This document shows, piece by piece, positions 38,441 through 46,985 of a stretch of DNA of 64,000 nucleotides (position 1 is the stretch's first letter; each line of letters opens with the position of its first letter). A program made the translations under genes and the position numbers. Location of the stretch: NCBI GenBank assembly GCA_021371855.1, contig JAJFVL010000018.1, positions 124,001-188,000 on the forward strand. The letters run 5' to 3'. The notes under the pieces are model-generated. The model was not told the DNA's origin and ran no database searches. It saw nothing but the letters and a program-made list of their open reading frames with translations. Origin of the DNA: Bacteroidales bacterium. GTDB lineage: Bacteria > Bacteroidota > Bacteroidia > Bacteroidales > VadinHA17.

Positions 38441-39928
38441 ATGAACCTTCATTTGTTTTATATAGTCCTGACTTTTCAGATCCTGTTTTCTGTTCATCTG
38501 TACAGCCAGCCTGATCAGAATGTTCCGGTTTCACCATTGCTTAATCTTGTGACAATTAACCAGCCTGAGGGCAGTGTCGGGATCACCTGGTCATTGAGTT
38601 CTTCTCCTGATGTTTCAGGTTATGTGGTGTATTCATATCAAAATGGAGAAGGTTATGCTCTCGATACTATCCATGATCCGTCAGTTACCAGTTATGTCCG
38701 CCATGGGACAGGATCGTCCTATTTCAGCGAGTCGTTTGTTGTGGCCGCTCTTGACAGTTCCGGGAATATAAGTCCCTTATCGAACGAATTGCATACAATA
38801 TTTGCAAAGGTTGATCTTGATTCCTGCAATAAAAAAATAAGGATATCATGGAACAGCTATTCCTCTGTACCAAAACCGGTAACTGATTACACAGTACTGT
38901 TTTCTGTGAATGGAGGCAGCAGTTATTCAGTTGCAGGAAAAGTTACAGCAGATAAAAATGATCTTATAATAAATGATTTTACAACTAATGTTCAGTATTG
39001 CTTTATTGTCAGGGCCAGTCTTGAAGGAGGTTTTACTTCCTCCTCCAACAAAGCCAGCATTCTGACAAAGATGCAAACCCCTCCCCGGTGGATCAATGCA
39101 GATTATGCAACAATATCGTCCGATAATGCAGTATCATTGTCTTTCACTATAGATCCTCTATCGGAAATCGGCTCCTATGTTCTTGAAAGAAAAAACAATA
39201 TATCAGATACTTTCAGGCAGATAGCTCAGTTCACATCCGTGCATGAGTCGCTATTATACACTGATAAGGAAGCAGATACCAGTAAGGTAAATTTTTACAG
39301 ACTTTCTGCAAAAAACAACTGCTCCAACCCTGTCACCCTCTCAAACATTGCCTCAAATATTGTTCTCTCACTTAAACAGAACGAATCAGACATCAGGCTG
39401 ACATGGAACTCTTACAGGCAATGGGTTGGAACCCTTAATTCATATATTTTATTTATAAACACCGGTGACGGTTTTAAAGAGAAATTATCAGTTGATCCAC
39501 AGGATACCGTTCTTAATATCAATTATCCGGATATCATGTACGAAATAAGCGGAAGCGAAGTTTGCTTTTTCATTAAAGCCGTTGAATCAGGCAATCCTTA
39601 TGGAATCAATGGAGAAAGCCGTTCATCGCAGATATGCACTCCTGCTATTGAAAAAATCTCAGTTCCGAATGTATTTACTCCCGACAAGGATCTTATTAAC
39701 GATTACTTCCGTCCTGTTTTGTCATTTACCCCGGTCAGATACCATCTTATCATAGCCAACAGACAGGGACGAACGGTTTTTGAGACAAAAAATTATAATG
39801 AAGAATGGGATGGAACACAGAATGGCAATGCATTGCCACAGGAAGTATATTTATGGTTCCTGAAAGTCACCTCACCTTCGGGAAGCAGTATATCAAGAAC
39901 CGGAACAGTTACAATTATCAAGAAATAA
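38441..39928 (+). CDS. T9SS type-B sorted protein with fibronectin-like repeats
   Basis: 495 residues from the ATG at 38441. A signal (to about 22, LYSQ) precedes several fibronectin-III-like beta repeats (for example KIRISWNSYSSVPKPVTDY and SDIRLTWNSYRQW). The last 85 residues are the gliding-motility type-B C-terminal sorting domain: VPNVFTPDKDLINDYFRP, YHLIIANRQGRTVFE and EEWDGTQNGNALPQEVYLW. It is exported by T9SS and usually stays on the cell surface. It follows the M16 pair closely, so it is probably co-transcribed; whether the peptidase pair relates to it is unknown. Confidence 0.86.
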   Translation: MNLHLFYIVLTFQILFSVHLYSQPDQNVPVSPLLNLVTINQPEGSVGITWSLSSSPDVSGYVVYSYQNGEGYALDTIHDPSVTSYVRHGTGSSYFSESFVVAALDSSGNISPLSNELHTIFAKVDLDSCNKKIRISWNSYSSVPKPVTDYTVLFSVNGGSSYSVAGKVTADKNDLIINDFTTNVQYCFIVRASLEGGFTSSSNKASILTKMQTPPRWINADYATISSDNAVSLSFTIDPLSEIGSYVLERKNNISDTFRQIAQFTSVHESLLYTDKEADTSKVNFYRLSAKNNCSNPVTLSNIASNIVLSLKQNESDIRLTWNSYRQWVGTLNSYILFINTGDGFKEKLSVDPQDTVLNINYPDIMYEISGSEVCFFIKAVESGNPYGINGESRSSQICTPAIEKISVPNVFTPDKDLINDYFRPVLSFTPVRYHLIIANRQGRTVFETKNYNEEWDGTQNGNALPQEVYLWFLKVTSPSGSSISRTGTVTIIKK

Positions 39929-39939
39929 TAATTTTTTAC

Positions 39940-40466
39940 CTGTTCTCAGGTTAATCAGTTCAAATCAACGACCCGCTAGTTGGCGCGGATTTGTAATCCG
40001 TGCCATTAACCGGATGAAATCTGTTTCTTTAATATAAATGTTTATTGATTGTTATTAGCACCGATTGCAAATCGGCGCCAGCGAGGTCCTGCCTGTCTAG
40101 TTGGCGCGGATTTGTAATCCATGCCATTAATCGGATGAAATCTGTTTCTTTTAATATAAATGTTTATTGATTGTTATTCGCACCGATTGCAAATCGGCGC
40201 CAGCGAGTAAATTTCTGCCTAGTTGGCGCGGATTTGTAATCCGTGCCATTAACCGGATGAAATCTGTTTCTTTAATATAAATGTTTATTGATTGTTATCA
40301 GCACCGATTGCAAATCGGCGCCAGCGAGGTCAGTTCAAATCACCGACTAGTTGGCGCGGATTTGTAACCCGTGCCATTAACCGGATGAAATCTGTTTCTT
40401 TAAAATAAATGTTTATTGTTTGTTACCAGCACCGATTGCAAATCGTCGCTAGGAGCTGTTCTCAGG
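39940..40466. repeat. Four-copy array of palindromic ~110-bp repeats with flanking direct repeats
   Basis: Four near-identical units at 39976-40085, 40097-40207, 40219-40328 and 40347-40455 (the last diverged at its 3' end). Each begins CTAGTTGGCGCGGATTTGT and ends near GCACCGATTGCAAATCGGCG plus CCAGCGAG. The two ends are each short hairpins (GGCGCGGATT/AATCCGTGCC and GCACCGATT/AATCGGCGCC) and pair with each other as inverted repeats. Spacers of 11-18 bp separate units. An 11-bp direct repeat CTGTTCTCAGG brackets the whole array (39940-39950 and 40456-40466). It resembles REP/MITE elements; no transposase is present. Confidence 0.85.
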
Positions 40467-40537
40467 GCATTTACTTCAATCTGTTCAATACCGATCACCA
40501 AACTCAGTTTTATACATCAACTTTAAGCCGGAAAAAC

Positions 40538-40545
40538 TATCTTTG
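40538..40545 (+). promoter_or_regulatory. Candidate -7 element for rel/spoT
   Basis: TATCTTTG matches TAnnTTTG and lies 35 bp before the start of the (p)ppGpp synthetase gene. Confidence 0.5.
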
Positions 40546-40580
40546 TATCTTGCATGGGATTTTGTTGATTAACATTATTT

Positions 40581-42827
40581 ATGGTTAGCAAGGATATTTT
40601 TGATGATGAAGATAGAATCCGTATTCAGTCTGAATATGATAGTCTGGTAAATAATCTTTACAGGTGCAAGAACCCAGGAGACAGGGATCTTATTGATAGA
40701 GCGTTTAAAGTTGCGAATGAGGCTCACTGGAACATGCGGAGGAAATCCGGTGAACCATATGTAATCCATCCAATTTCCGTTGCAAAAATAGTGAACCAGG
40801 AGATCGGGCTTGGTGCAAAATCGATTGCTACAGCACTGCTTCACGATGTTGTTGAAGATACCGATTATACCCTGGAAGAAGTGGAAAGGGATTTCGGATC
40901 TAAAATTGCTTCGCTCATCGATGGCCTGACAAAAATATCAGGTACCTACAATAAAGAAAGTTCTTCTTCTCTTCAGGCTGAGAACTTCAGAAAGATGCTT
41001 CTTACGATTTCCGATGATCTTAGAGTGATCCTCATAAAGATTGCAGACCGACTCCACAACATGCGAACTCTCGATTCGATGCCTGAATATAAAAAAATGA
41101 AAATTGCAGGAGAAACAATTTTCCTTTATGCTCCCCTTGCCAACAGACTTGGATTATTTGCAATCAAGAGCGAGCTCGAAGACCTCAGCTTTAAATTCAG
41201 ACAACCACAGATCTATAATGAAATTTCTTCCAAACTGAAACATAGCGAAAAAAAGTATATTTCTCTAATCAATAAGTTCTCGTTCCCTATCATTGAAAAA
41301 CTCACAGATGCCGGGATACGGTTTAACATTAATGGAAGGCCTAAATCAATATTTTCGATCTGGAAAAAGATGCAGGCAAAGAATGTCCCTTTTGAAGAGA
41401 TTTACGATGTTCTCGCTGTCAGAATTGTATTTGAGCCGGCACCAGGAATTCCTGAAAAAACACAATGCTGGAATATTTATTCCATCATTACTGACTCTTA
41501 TATGCCTAAGCCCGACAGGCTTCGCGACTGGGTAAGCCGGCCTAAACCAAATGGTTACGAGGCTTTGCATGTAACCGTTATGGGACCTGAAGGTCAATGG
41601 GTTGAGGTACAGATAAGGAGCAAACGAATGGACGAGATTGCTGAAAGAGGTTATGCTGCACACTATAAATACAAAGGAGATAATTTCCCTGAAAGTGAAC
41701 TCGATAAATGGATAAAGAATATCCGGTTGATGCTTGAGAATCCTCTCGATGATCCTGTGGAATTTTTGGATGAGTTTAAAATGAATCTCTTCTCTTCGGA
41801 AATTATGGTTTTTACTCCAAAAGGATTACTTGTCAGCCTGCCAAAAGGAGCTTCTGCTCTCGATTTTGCATATGAAATACATACTGAAGTAGGGAATAAA
41901 GCAATCGGTGCAAAAATAAATCATAAGCTCAATCCGGTTAACGCTGTCCTTATGAGCGGGGATCAGGTTGAAATAATAACTTCCGATATTGCCAAACCAG
42001 AAAAGGAATGGCTCTCTTTTGTAAAAACTTCAAAGGCCAAGGAAGCAATTAAAAATGCTTTAAAAACCGAATTGAAAGACAGCATCCAGAAGGGGATGGA
42101 AATACTTGACTCAATTCTAAAAGAACTTGGACTCACGGCAAATTCAGAGATTCTCAAGAAACTTATTACCCACTATGATGCTGTCAATAAAGAGGATCTT
42201 TATTCATCAATTGGCCTTGGCACAGTCAATGCTGACGATATGAAAAAGGAACTTAAGAAGAGCCAGTCTAAAAATATCATGAAGTATTGGGATCTGAAAC
42301 TCATCGGATCAAAAAAAGAGAAGAAAGATATTGAACTATCTCAGAAAAAGATTGATAAAAGTGTTCCGTTCCTTCTTAGAGAGAATGTTGAAAATGCAGA
42401 ACAATCATATGAGATTGCAAAATGCTGCAACCCGATTCCGGGTGATGAAGTTTTAGGTTACCATTCACCGGAAGGCACTATAATTGTTCATAAGCCAAAG
42501 TGTCCTGTTGCCATAAGAATAATGTCGAACGAAGGAAACCGGATTATAGCTGTCAAATGGGCTATTCACAAACTTGTCTCTTTCCTTGCAAGAATAAGCA
42601 TGTCTGGTATTGACAGGATTGGGCTTGTAAATGATATTACAAAAATAATTTCATCTGAACTGCAAGTCAATATTACCAATATTAACGTTTCGGTAAAGAA
42701 TGGCATTTTTGAAGGCACAATCGATTTGTATATTCATCATACAAAAGACCTTAACAACCTGATATTGAAAATCTCAAATATAGAAGGAATTGAAAATGTC
42801 AGAAGGGTGGAAGATTTCGTAAAATGA
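40581..42827 (+). CDS. Bifunctional (p)ppGpp synthetase/hydrolase (Rel/Spo family)
   Basis: 748 residues in the canonical order. The HD hydrolase domain (about 45-200) keeps HPISVAKIV and LLHDVVEDTDYT, so hydrolysis should be active. The synthetase domain (about 230-370) holds YEALHVTVMGPEGQWVEVQIRS and AAHYKYKG. A TGS domain (about 405-470: VFTPKGLLVSLPKG) is followed by a helical/zinc-finger-like region with a CCNPIPGDEV Cys-Cys motif, and an ACT domain at the C-terminus. It makes and breaks the stringent-response alarmone. Length is normal for the family. It is preceded by the repeat array. Confidence 0.96.
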   Translation: MVSKDIFDDEDRIRIQSEYDSLVNNLYRCKNPGDRDLIDRAFKVANEAHWNMRRKSGEPYVIHPISVAKIVNQEIGLGAKSIATALLHDVVEDTDYTLEEVERDFGSKIASLIDGLTKISGTYNKESSSSLQAENFRKMLLTISDDLRVILIKIADRLHNMRTLDSMPEYKKMKIAGETIFLYAPLANRLGLFAIKSELEDLSFKFRQPQIYNEISSKLKHSEKKYISLINKFSFPIIEKLTDAGIRFNINGRPKSIFSIWKKMQAKNVPFEEIYDVLAVRIVFEPAPGIPEKTQCWNIYSIITDSYMPKPDRLRDWVSRPKPNGYEALHVTVMGPEGQWVEVQIRSKRMDEIAERGYAAHYKYKGDNFPESELDKWIKNIRLMLENPLDDPVEFLDEFKMNLFSSEIMVFTPKGLLVSLPKGASALDFAYEIHTEVGNKAIGAKINHKLNPVNAVLMSGDQVEIITSDIAKPEKEWLSFVKTSKAKEAIKNALKTELKDSIQKGMEILDSILKELGLTANSEILKKLITHYDAVNKEDLYSSIGLGTVNADDMKKELKKSQSKNIMKYWDLKLIGSKKEKKDIELSQKKIDKSVPFLLRENVENAEQSYEIAKCCNPIPGDEVLGYHSPEGTIIVHKPKCPVAIRIMSNEGNRIIAVKWAIHKLVSFLARISMSGIDRIGLVNDITKIISSELQVNITNINVSVKNGIFEGTIDLYIHHTKDLNNLILKISNIEGIENVRRVEDFVK

Positions 42828-42869
42828 TTATTAGCTATTTGGTTTAGTCCATTTCAGCGAAAAAATGTA

Positions 42870-42877
42870 TACTTTTG
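42870..42877 (+). promoter_or_regulatory. Candidate -7 element for the fur-like gene
   Basis: TACTTTTG matches TAnnTTTG, 25 bp before the start codon, so the leader would be very short. Confidence 0.5.
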
Positions 42878-42901
42878 CTATTATCTTAACTTAGACCAAA
42901 T

Positions 42902-43360
42902 ATGATTAGTGACGATACCAAAGTAACCGTAAAAAAAATCTTCACTGAATATCTCGAAAAAAAAGGACACCGCAAGACTCCGGAGAGGTACGCAATACTT
43001 GACGAGATATATTCGCGCATTGGTCACTTCGACATTGAGTCGTTGTATATTTTCATGAAAAACAAGAACTACAGGGTAAGCAGGGCAACGTTATATAATA
43101 CCATCGAATTATTGCTTGACTGTAATCTTGTCATCAAGCATCAGTTCGGAAAAAACATTGCTCAGTTTGAAAGAGCTTATCAATGCAGTCAGCATGATCA
43201 TCTTATTGACATTGAATCAGGTAAAGTGGTGGAATTCTGCGATCCGAGAATCAGTGAAATAATAAAAACTGCATGCGAGCTTAATAACTTTTCTCCTTTG
43301 TATCATTCCCTTTATATTTACGGGAGTATAATCGAAAAGGAAAAAGAAACAAATAAGTAA
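42902..43360 (+). CDS. Fur-family transcriptional regulator
   Basis: 152 residues. The winged helix (about 15-85) has the family's [16 protein letters not shown] and [21 protein letters not shown]. The dimerisation domain has [16 protein letters not shown], with metal-binding His residues, but the two CxxC pairs of the structural zinc site are missing; only isolated cysteines remain. This type senses a metal or peroxide (Fur, Zur or PerR). Which metal cannot be told. It is transcribed alone, with a -7 element just upstream. Confidence 0.9.
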   Translation: MISDDTKVTVKKIFTEYLEKKGHRKTPERYAILDEIYSRIGHFDIESLYIFMKNKNYRVSRATLYNTIELLLDCNLVIKHQFGKNIAQFERAYQCSQHDHLIDIESGKVVEFCDPRISEIIKTACELNNFSPLYHSLYIYGSIIEKEKETNK

Positions 43361-43368
43361 TCGGTTTA

Positions 43369-44514
43369 TCAGAATGTGACAGTTGCTGCAACAACCGGTT
43401 GTATCTTTGAAAACCGGCAGCCAACAGGATAATTGGTATTCTGTATCTTTGAATTGATAAACAGGTTTTGAGGCATTATAGCAATATCCCAGTTACTTTT
43501 TTTATCATCCTTACCGGGCAAATATCCCATGTTTAAATTAACCTTTTTAAAATGTTCAACGGTAAAAGCATAAGCGCTCATGGCTGTTGCATAAGGTATT
43601 AAATACCACGGGGTAAGCTCTTCCGAATCAATTAACATTGCCACACCCAAGCCCAGAATGGCTCCTCCTGTAGAAGCATATGCAGTCATCAACCCCTGCT
43701 GTGATGTCAGATTTGTGTTTTTTAGCCATAAATGACCGGCGAGGGTTCCTGAAAGAACTCCTGCAGCAGGAATAAGCCAATCGGTCCTGTTAAATTCGTC
43801 ACCAGATTGTATATCACTAAGTATCCCATATCCCAGTCCTCCATTCAAAACGGTAAGCACTCTTGTCGCCCTTACCTCACCTCTTGTATACTCGTGTATA
43901 TTATTTACCGCATCAGCTATCAGATAGCCTCCTGCACCAAACAACAGTATAGAACCGCCAAAGACTCTTGCATCATCAGAGAAGGCTGCAGCAATTGAAA
44001 ATCCCGTAAAAGGCATAAGCCATCCGTAATGACGATACATAGCGGTTCGTCCTTCACTCCAGTTTTTATTTTTGCCCAGAGAACTACCCAGCATACCAAG
44101 GCCAATACTTGATAAAGCTCCCAATCCGGTTGTTAATTTATAATAGCCGTTACCATTGTCATCATTCCAGGCATCTTCCCCAAGGATCAGTGTCGAAATT
44201 GCAAAACCATGCACCCATCCTAAAGTTTTTCCATGACTTGATAGCATAAGCTGATTGGGAGTAATGGTTCTGGAGGCATTTGTAATCAGTGGGAGTAATA
44301 CAGAAACACCAGCAGTTATGATCGGAATGCCTGCAGCAGCAGCTCCATCAACTTCGCCAATTACATCAATAGCACCACCATAAAGCAAACCGTTCCAACC
44401 GGAAGATACAAGATACTTTCTGAACAGCACATCATCACTCTGAGAAAATATATTTTGAGCTGCAAATGAGAAGAATAGTATGCAAACTACTATAAATTTT
44501 AGTCCATTTTTCAC
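43369..44514 (-). CDS. Unrecognised secreted/membrane protein
   Basis: I do not recognise this family. From the GTG at 44514 the protein has about 381 residues and begins with a signal peptide (KNGLKFIVVCILFFSFAAQNIFSQ). The ATG at 44577 gives 402 residues but puts an odd charged stretch, encoded by a hairpin at 44539-44556, before the signal, so I favour the GTG. The body has many Gly/Ala-rich amphipathic or membrane-like segments (GAAAAGIPIITAGVSVLLPL, GLGMLGSSLGK), suggesting an integral membrane protein. It ends in PVVAATVTF, a beta-strand-like aromatic end that would suit an outer-membrane barrel. It is convergent with the fur-like gene. Confidence 0.55.
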   Translation of the reverse strand: MKNGLKFIVVCILFFSFAAQNIFSQSDDVLFRKYLVSSGWNGLLYGGAIDVIGEVDGAAAAGIPIITAGVSVLLPLITNASRTITPNQLMLSSHGKTLGWVHGFAISTLILGEDAWNDDNGNGYYKLTTGLGALSSIGLGMLGSSLGKNKNWSEGRTAMYRHYGWLMPFTGFSIAAAFSDDARVFGGSILLFGAGGYLIADAVNNIHEYTRGEVRATRVLTVLNGGLGYGILSDIQSGDEFNRTDWLIPAAGVLSGTLAGHLWLKNTNLTSQQGLMTAYASTGGAILGLGVAMLIDSEELTPWYLIPYATAMSAYAFTVEHFKKVNLNMGYLPGKDDKKSNWDIAIMPQNLFINSKIQNTNYPVGCRFSKIQPVVAATVTF

Positions 44515-44538
44515 ACGTACATAATTTAATTTTAAAGG

Positions 44539-44556
44539 TTCCCGCCTATGCGGGAA
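44539..44556. repeat. Perfect short hairpin at the 5' end of the unknown gene
   Basis: TTCCCGC and GCGGGAA, 7-bp arms with a CTAT loop. It resembles short palindromes scattered between Bacteroidota genes and is a reason to start the gene downstream of it. Confidence 0.5.
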
Positions 44557-44577
44557 AACATTTCTTATAAAATTCAT

Positions 44578-44999
44578 TTCTTAATCAATATTATTTCCAA
44601 GCACGGATTACAAATCCGCGCCAGCAAAGTTATGTTTTGGATCAATAACGGAGGTTTCATAAATATGTCCCAAAATTTTAATTTCAGATAATCTATCTGA
44701 TTGTTGATCCATTAATCAAATTTATAAAATCTCATGGATTTATATATAAAAAATGAATAAAAAAACAATGAACACCTTTACACAATTTGAATTATACACG
44801 TATTAATTTTCAATTCTTAGACCAAATATATCTATTAACTAGCAGAATAATTTAATAATCAGCTCATTAATAAAGGAGATCCGGATACTGATTTTTATAT
44901 TCACCAGGTCATTTTATCAACAATGTATTCCTTTCACAATTTTCTGCCAAATTATTTAGTATCTTCGAAAGTATTTTTAACAGATATTATTTAGCTAAT
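44578..44999. repeat. Intergenic region with a solo half-repeat
   Basis: 422 bp without a gene. At 44601-44623 lies GCACGGATTACAAATCCGCG plus CCA, the exact reverse complement of the left arm of the array units at 39976-40455, so it is a solo copy of that palindrome. A possible -7 variant TATCTTCG for purA is at 44960-44967. Nothing else is evident. Confidence 0.6.
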
Positions 45000-46265
45000 A
45001 TGAACATTGACATATTGTTAGGTCTTCAATGGGGAGATGAAGGGAAAGGAAAAATTGTTGACGCATTAAGCCCGGTTTATGATGTTGTTGCCCGTTTTCA
45101 GGGAGGGCCAAATGCAGGACATTCTCTTGAGTTTAATAATGTTAAACATGTGCTTCATCTTATCCCTTCTGGTATATTCCATCCTGATAAGGTAAATATC
45201 ATAGGTAACGGAGTTGTAATTGACCCTGCTGTCTTCAGGAAAGAGATCGAAGAGTTGGGACCTTCTATAGATGAATTGACAAAACGGCTTATTATATCCA
45301 ACAGGGCAAACCTGATTCTGCCAAGCCACAGGATTCTTGATGCGGCTTATGAACACCAAAAAGGCAATACAAAAATTGGATCAACCCTTAAAGGAATCGG
45401 TCCTGCCTATACCGATAAAGCTGGCCGTAACGGTTTGAGAGTGGGCGATATTCTGGGGAAAGATTTTATGGATCTTTATAAGGAACACCTGAACAATCAT
45501 CTTGCCATACTTAAAAATTATGATTTTAAATTTGATCTGAAAGAGTATGAAAATGGCTGGTTTGAAGGAATTGAATTGTTGAAAAGATTCAGTATTGTCA
45601 ATACAGAATATTACATTCACGATAAAGCAAGAAAAAGCAAGAAGATGCTGGCTGAAGGTGCTCAGGGAACAATGCTTGACGTGGACTTTGGTTCATATCC
45701 TTTTGTAACATCCTCAAATACGATTAGTGCAGGAGCCTGCACCGGACTCGGTGTTTCCCCAAAAATGATCGGAGAAATTTTTGGAATTTTCAAAGCTTAT
45801 TGTACAAGAGTTGGTAGCGGGCCGTTCCCAACTGAATTATTCGATGAAACAGGAAATTCACTCCGTAATATCGGTCACGAATTTGGTGCAACTACCGGCC
45901 GCCCAAGGCGTTGCGGCTGGCTCGATCTTCCTGCTTTAAAGTATTCCATTATGATAAATGGGGTGACTAAGCTTTTTATGACAAAAGCCGATGTTCTTTC
46001 GGGATTCAAGACCATAAAAATCTGCACAAAATATAAAGTTGACGGAAAAGAATGCCTCGAGATACCATTCAAAACCAATGCGGCTATTGAACCGGTATAT
46101 ACCGATATGCCAGGATGGGAAGAAAATATCTCCGGAATAAAGGATTTCAATAAATTACCGGAGGCTCTGAAAAGATATATAGAATTTATTGAAAAAGAAA
46201 CAGAAGTACCTGTTACAATGGTCTCAGTAGGACCAGACAGGGAAGAAACTATATACAGAAAATAG
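45000..46265 (+). CDS. purA: Adenylosuccinate synthetase
   Basis: 421 residues. It joins IMP and aspartate with GTP to make adenylosuccinate, the first committed step to AMP. The P-loop QWGDEGKGK, the catalytic GGPNAGH, IGSTLKGIGPAYTDKAGRNGLRV, AEGAQGTMLDVDFGSYPFVTSS and TTGRPRRCGWLD are all intact. Length is normal (420-430). It stands alone, followed by a terminator hairpin. Confidence 0.98.
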   Translation: MNIDILLGLQWGDEGKGKIVDALSPVYDVVARFQGGPNAGHSLEFNNVKHVLHLIPSGIFHPDKVNIIGNGVVIDPAVFRKEIEELGPSIDELTKRLIISNRANLILPSHRILDAAYEHQKGNTKIGSTLKGIGPAYTDKAGRNGLRVGDILGKDFMDLYKEHLNNHLAILKNYDFKFDLKEYENGWFEGIELLKRFSIVNTEYYIHDKARKSKKMLAEGAQGTMLDVDFGSYPFVTSSNTISAGACTGLGVSPKMIGEIFGIFKAYCTRVGSGPFPTELFDETGNSLRNIGHEFGATTGRPRRCGWLDLPALKYSIMINGVTKLFMTKADVLSGFKTIKICTKYKVDGKECLEIPFKTNAAIEPVYTDMPGWEENISGIKDFNKLPEALKRYIEFIEKETEVPVTMVSVGPDREETIYRK

Positions 46266-46287
46266 GCATCAAATCTGCTTTTGATGC
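46266..46287. terminator. Hairpin terminator between purA and SPOR lipoprotein
   Basis: GCATCAAA and TTTGATGC, a perfect 8-bp stem with a 6-nt loop, starting just after the purA stop and followed by TCTGTTATTATCTTTT. It lies between convergent genes. Confidence 0.6.
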
Positions 46288-46341
46288 TCTGTTATTATCT
46301 TTTAACGCTGATGACGAAGCGGTTTATGTTATCATATGATG

Positions 46342-46809
46342 TTATCTTTTGACATAAACCCAGGCATCTGTTACAAAAGTATCCTGAAATTCTTTCAGCC
46401 TGTTATATGCATTCCTTAAGCTTTCATGGGCTTCAACCGAAACAAGTTCGAATCTGCTTCCTTCCATTTTAATTATCTTTGATTCAAACCCTTTTTGCCG
46501 GCAAACTTCTAAAAAGTCATTCGCATATTCAGGTGTAATAAAACTGCCTACTATTATATTGTACCTGAATTTGTTTTCAAAAGCCAATCGTTCCTCTTCA
46601 CTTTTCCGGGTAGAATCAATTCTTGCCTTTTCAGCTGCCTGAATATTTATTTTAATGATAGAATCGGCAACCCGGGTACTGTCCTGTTTGGCTTTCAAGG
46701 CAGCTAATTTGGCAGATTTCTTGCCGAAGATTCCAGTACTATTAAAGTATTTGCAGGAGGTTGTCATTGTCATCAGGCCTATAACAACGACAAAGAATAA
46801 ATATTTCAT
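46342..46809 (-). CDS. SPOR-domain lipoprotein
   Basis: 155 residues. A lipobox-type leader (TMTTSCKYF) gives a lipoprotein. A short coiled linker rich in Lys/Ala/Glu follows (about 35-80), then a C-terminal SPOR domain (about 82-155: YNIIVGSFITPEYANDFLE, FELVSVEAH). SPOR binds denuded peptidoglycan, often at the division septum. It would tether an envelope layer to the wall. It is convergent with purA. Confidence 0.82.
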   Translation of the reverse strand: MKYLFFVVVIGLMTMTTSCKYFNSTGIFGKKSAKLAALKAKQDSTRVADSIIKINIQAAEKARIDSTRKSEEERLAFENKFRYNIIVGSFITPEYANDFLEVCRQKGFESKIIKMEGSRFELVSVEAHESLRNAYNRLKEFQDTFVTDAWVYVKR

Positions 46810-46985
46810 AATAATTTATTTTAAGTTCGGAAAGGCTTAAATATTATTAATATACAAATATTCATTATCAAATATACAAATAATTGAATACCAAACAAAA
46901 GATATTTATTTTCAGGTTGTGCTGTAAAATGTTTCAGATTTTGTATATTGGCTAGGAAAAATAATCACTAACATAAACTGAATTA

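Noticed and set aside
39976..40455. Possible CRISPR array
   Set aside because: Units are about 110 bp with internal hairpins, spacers are only 11-18 bp and no cas gene is present.
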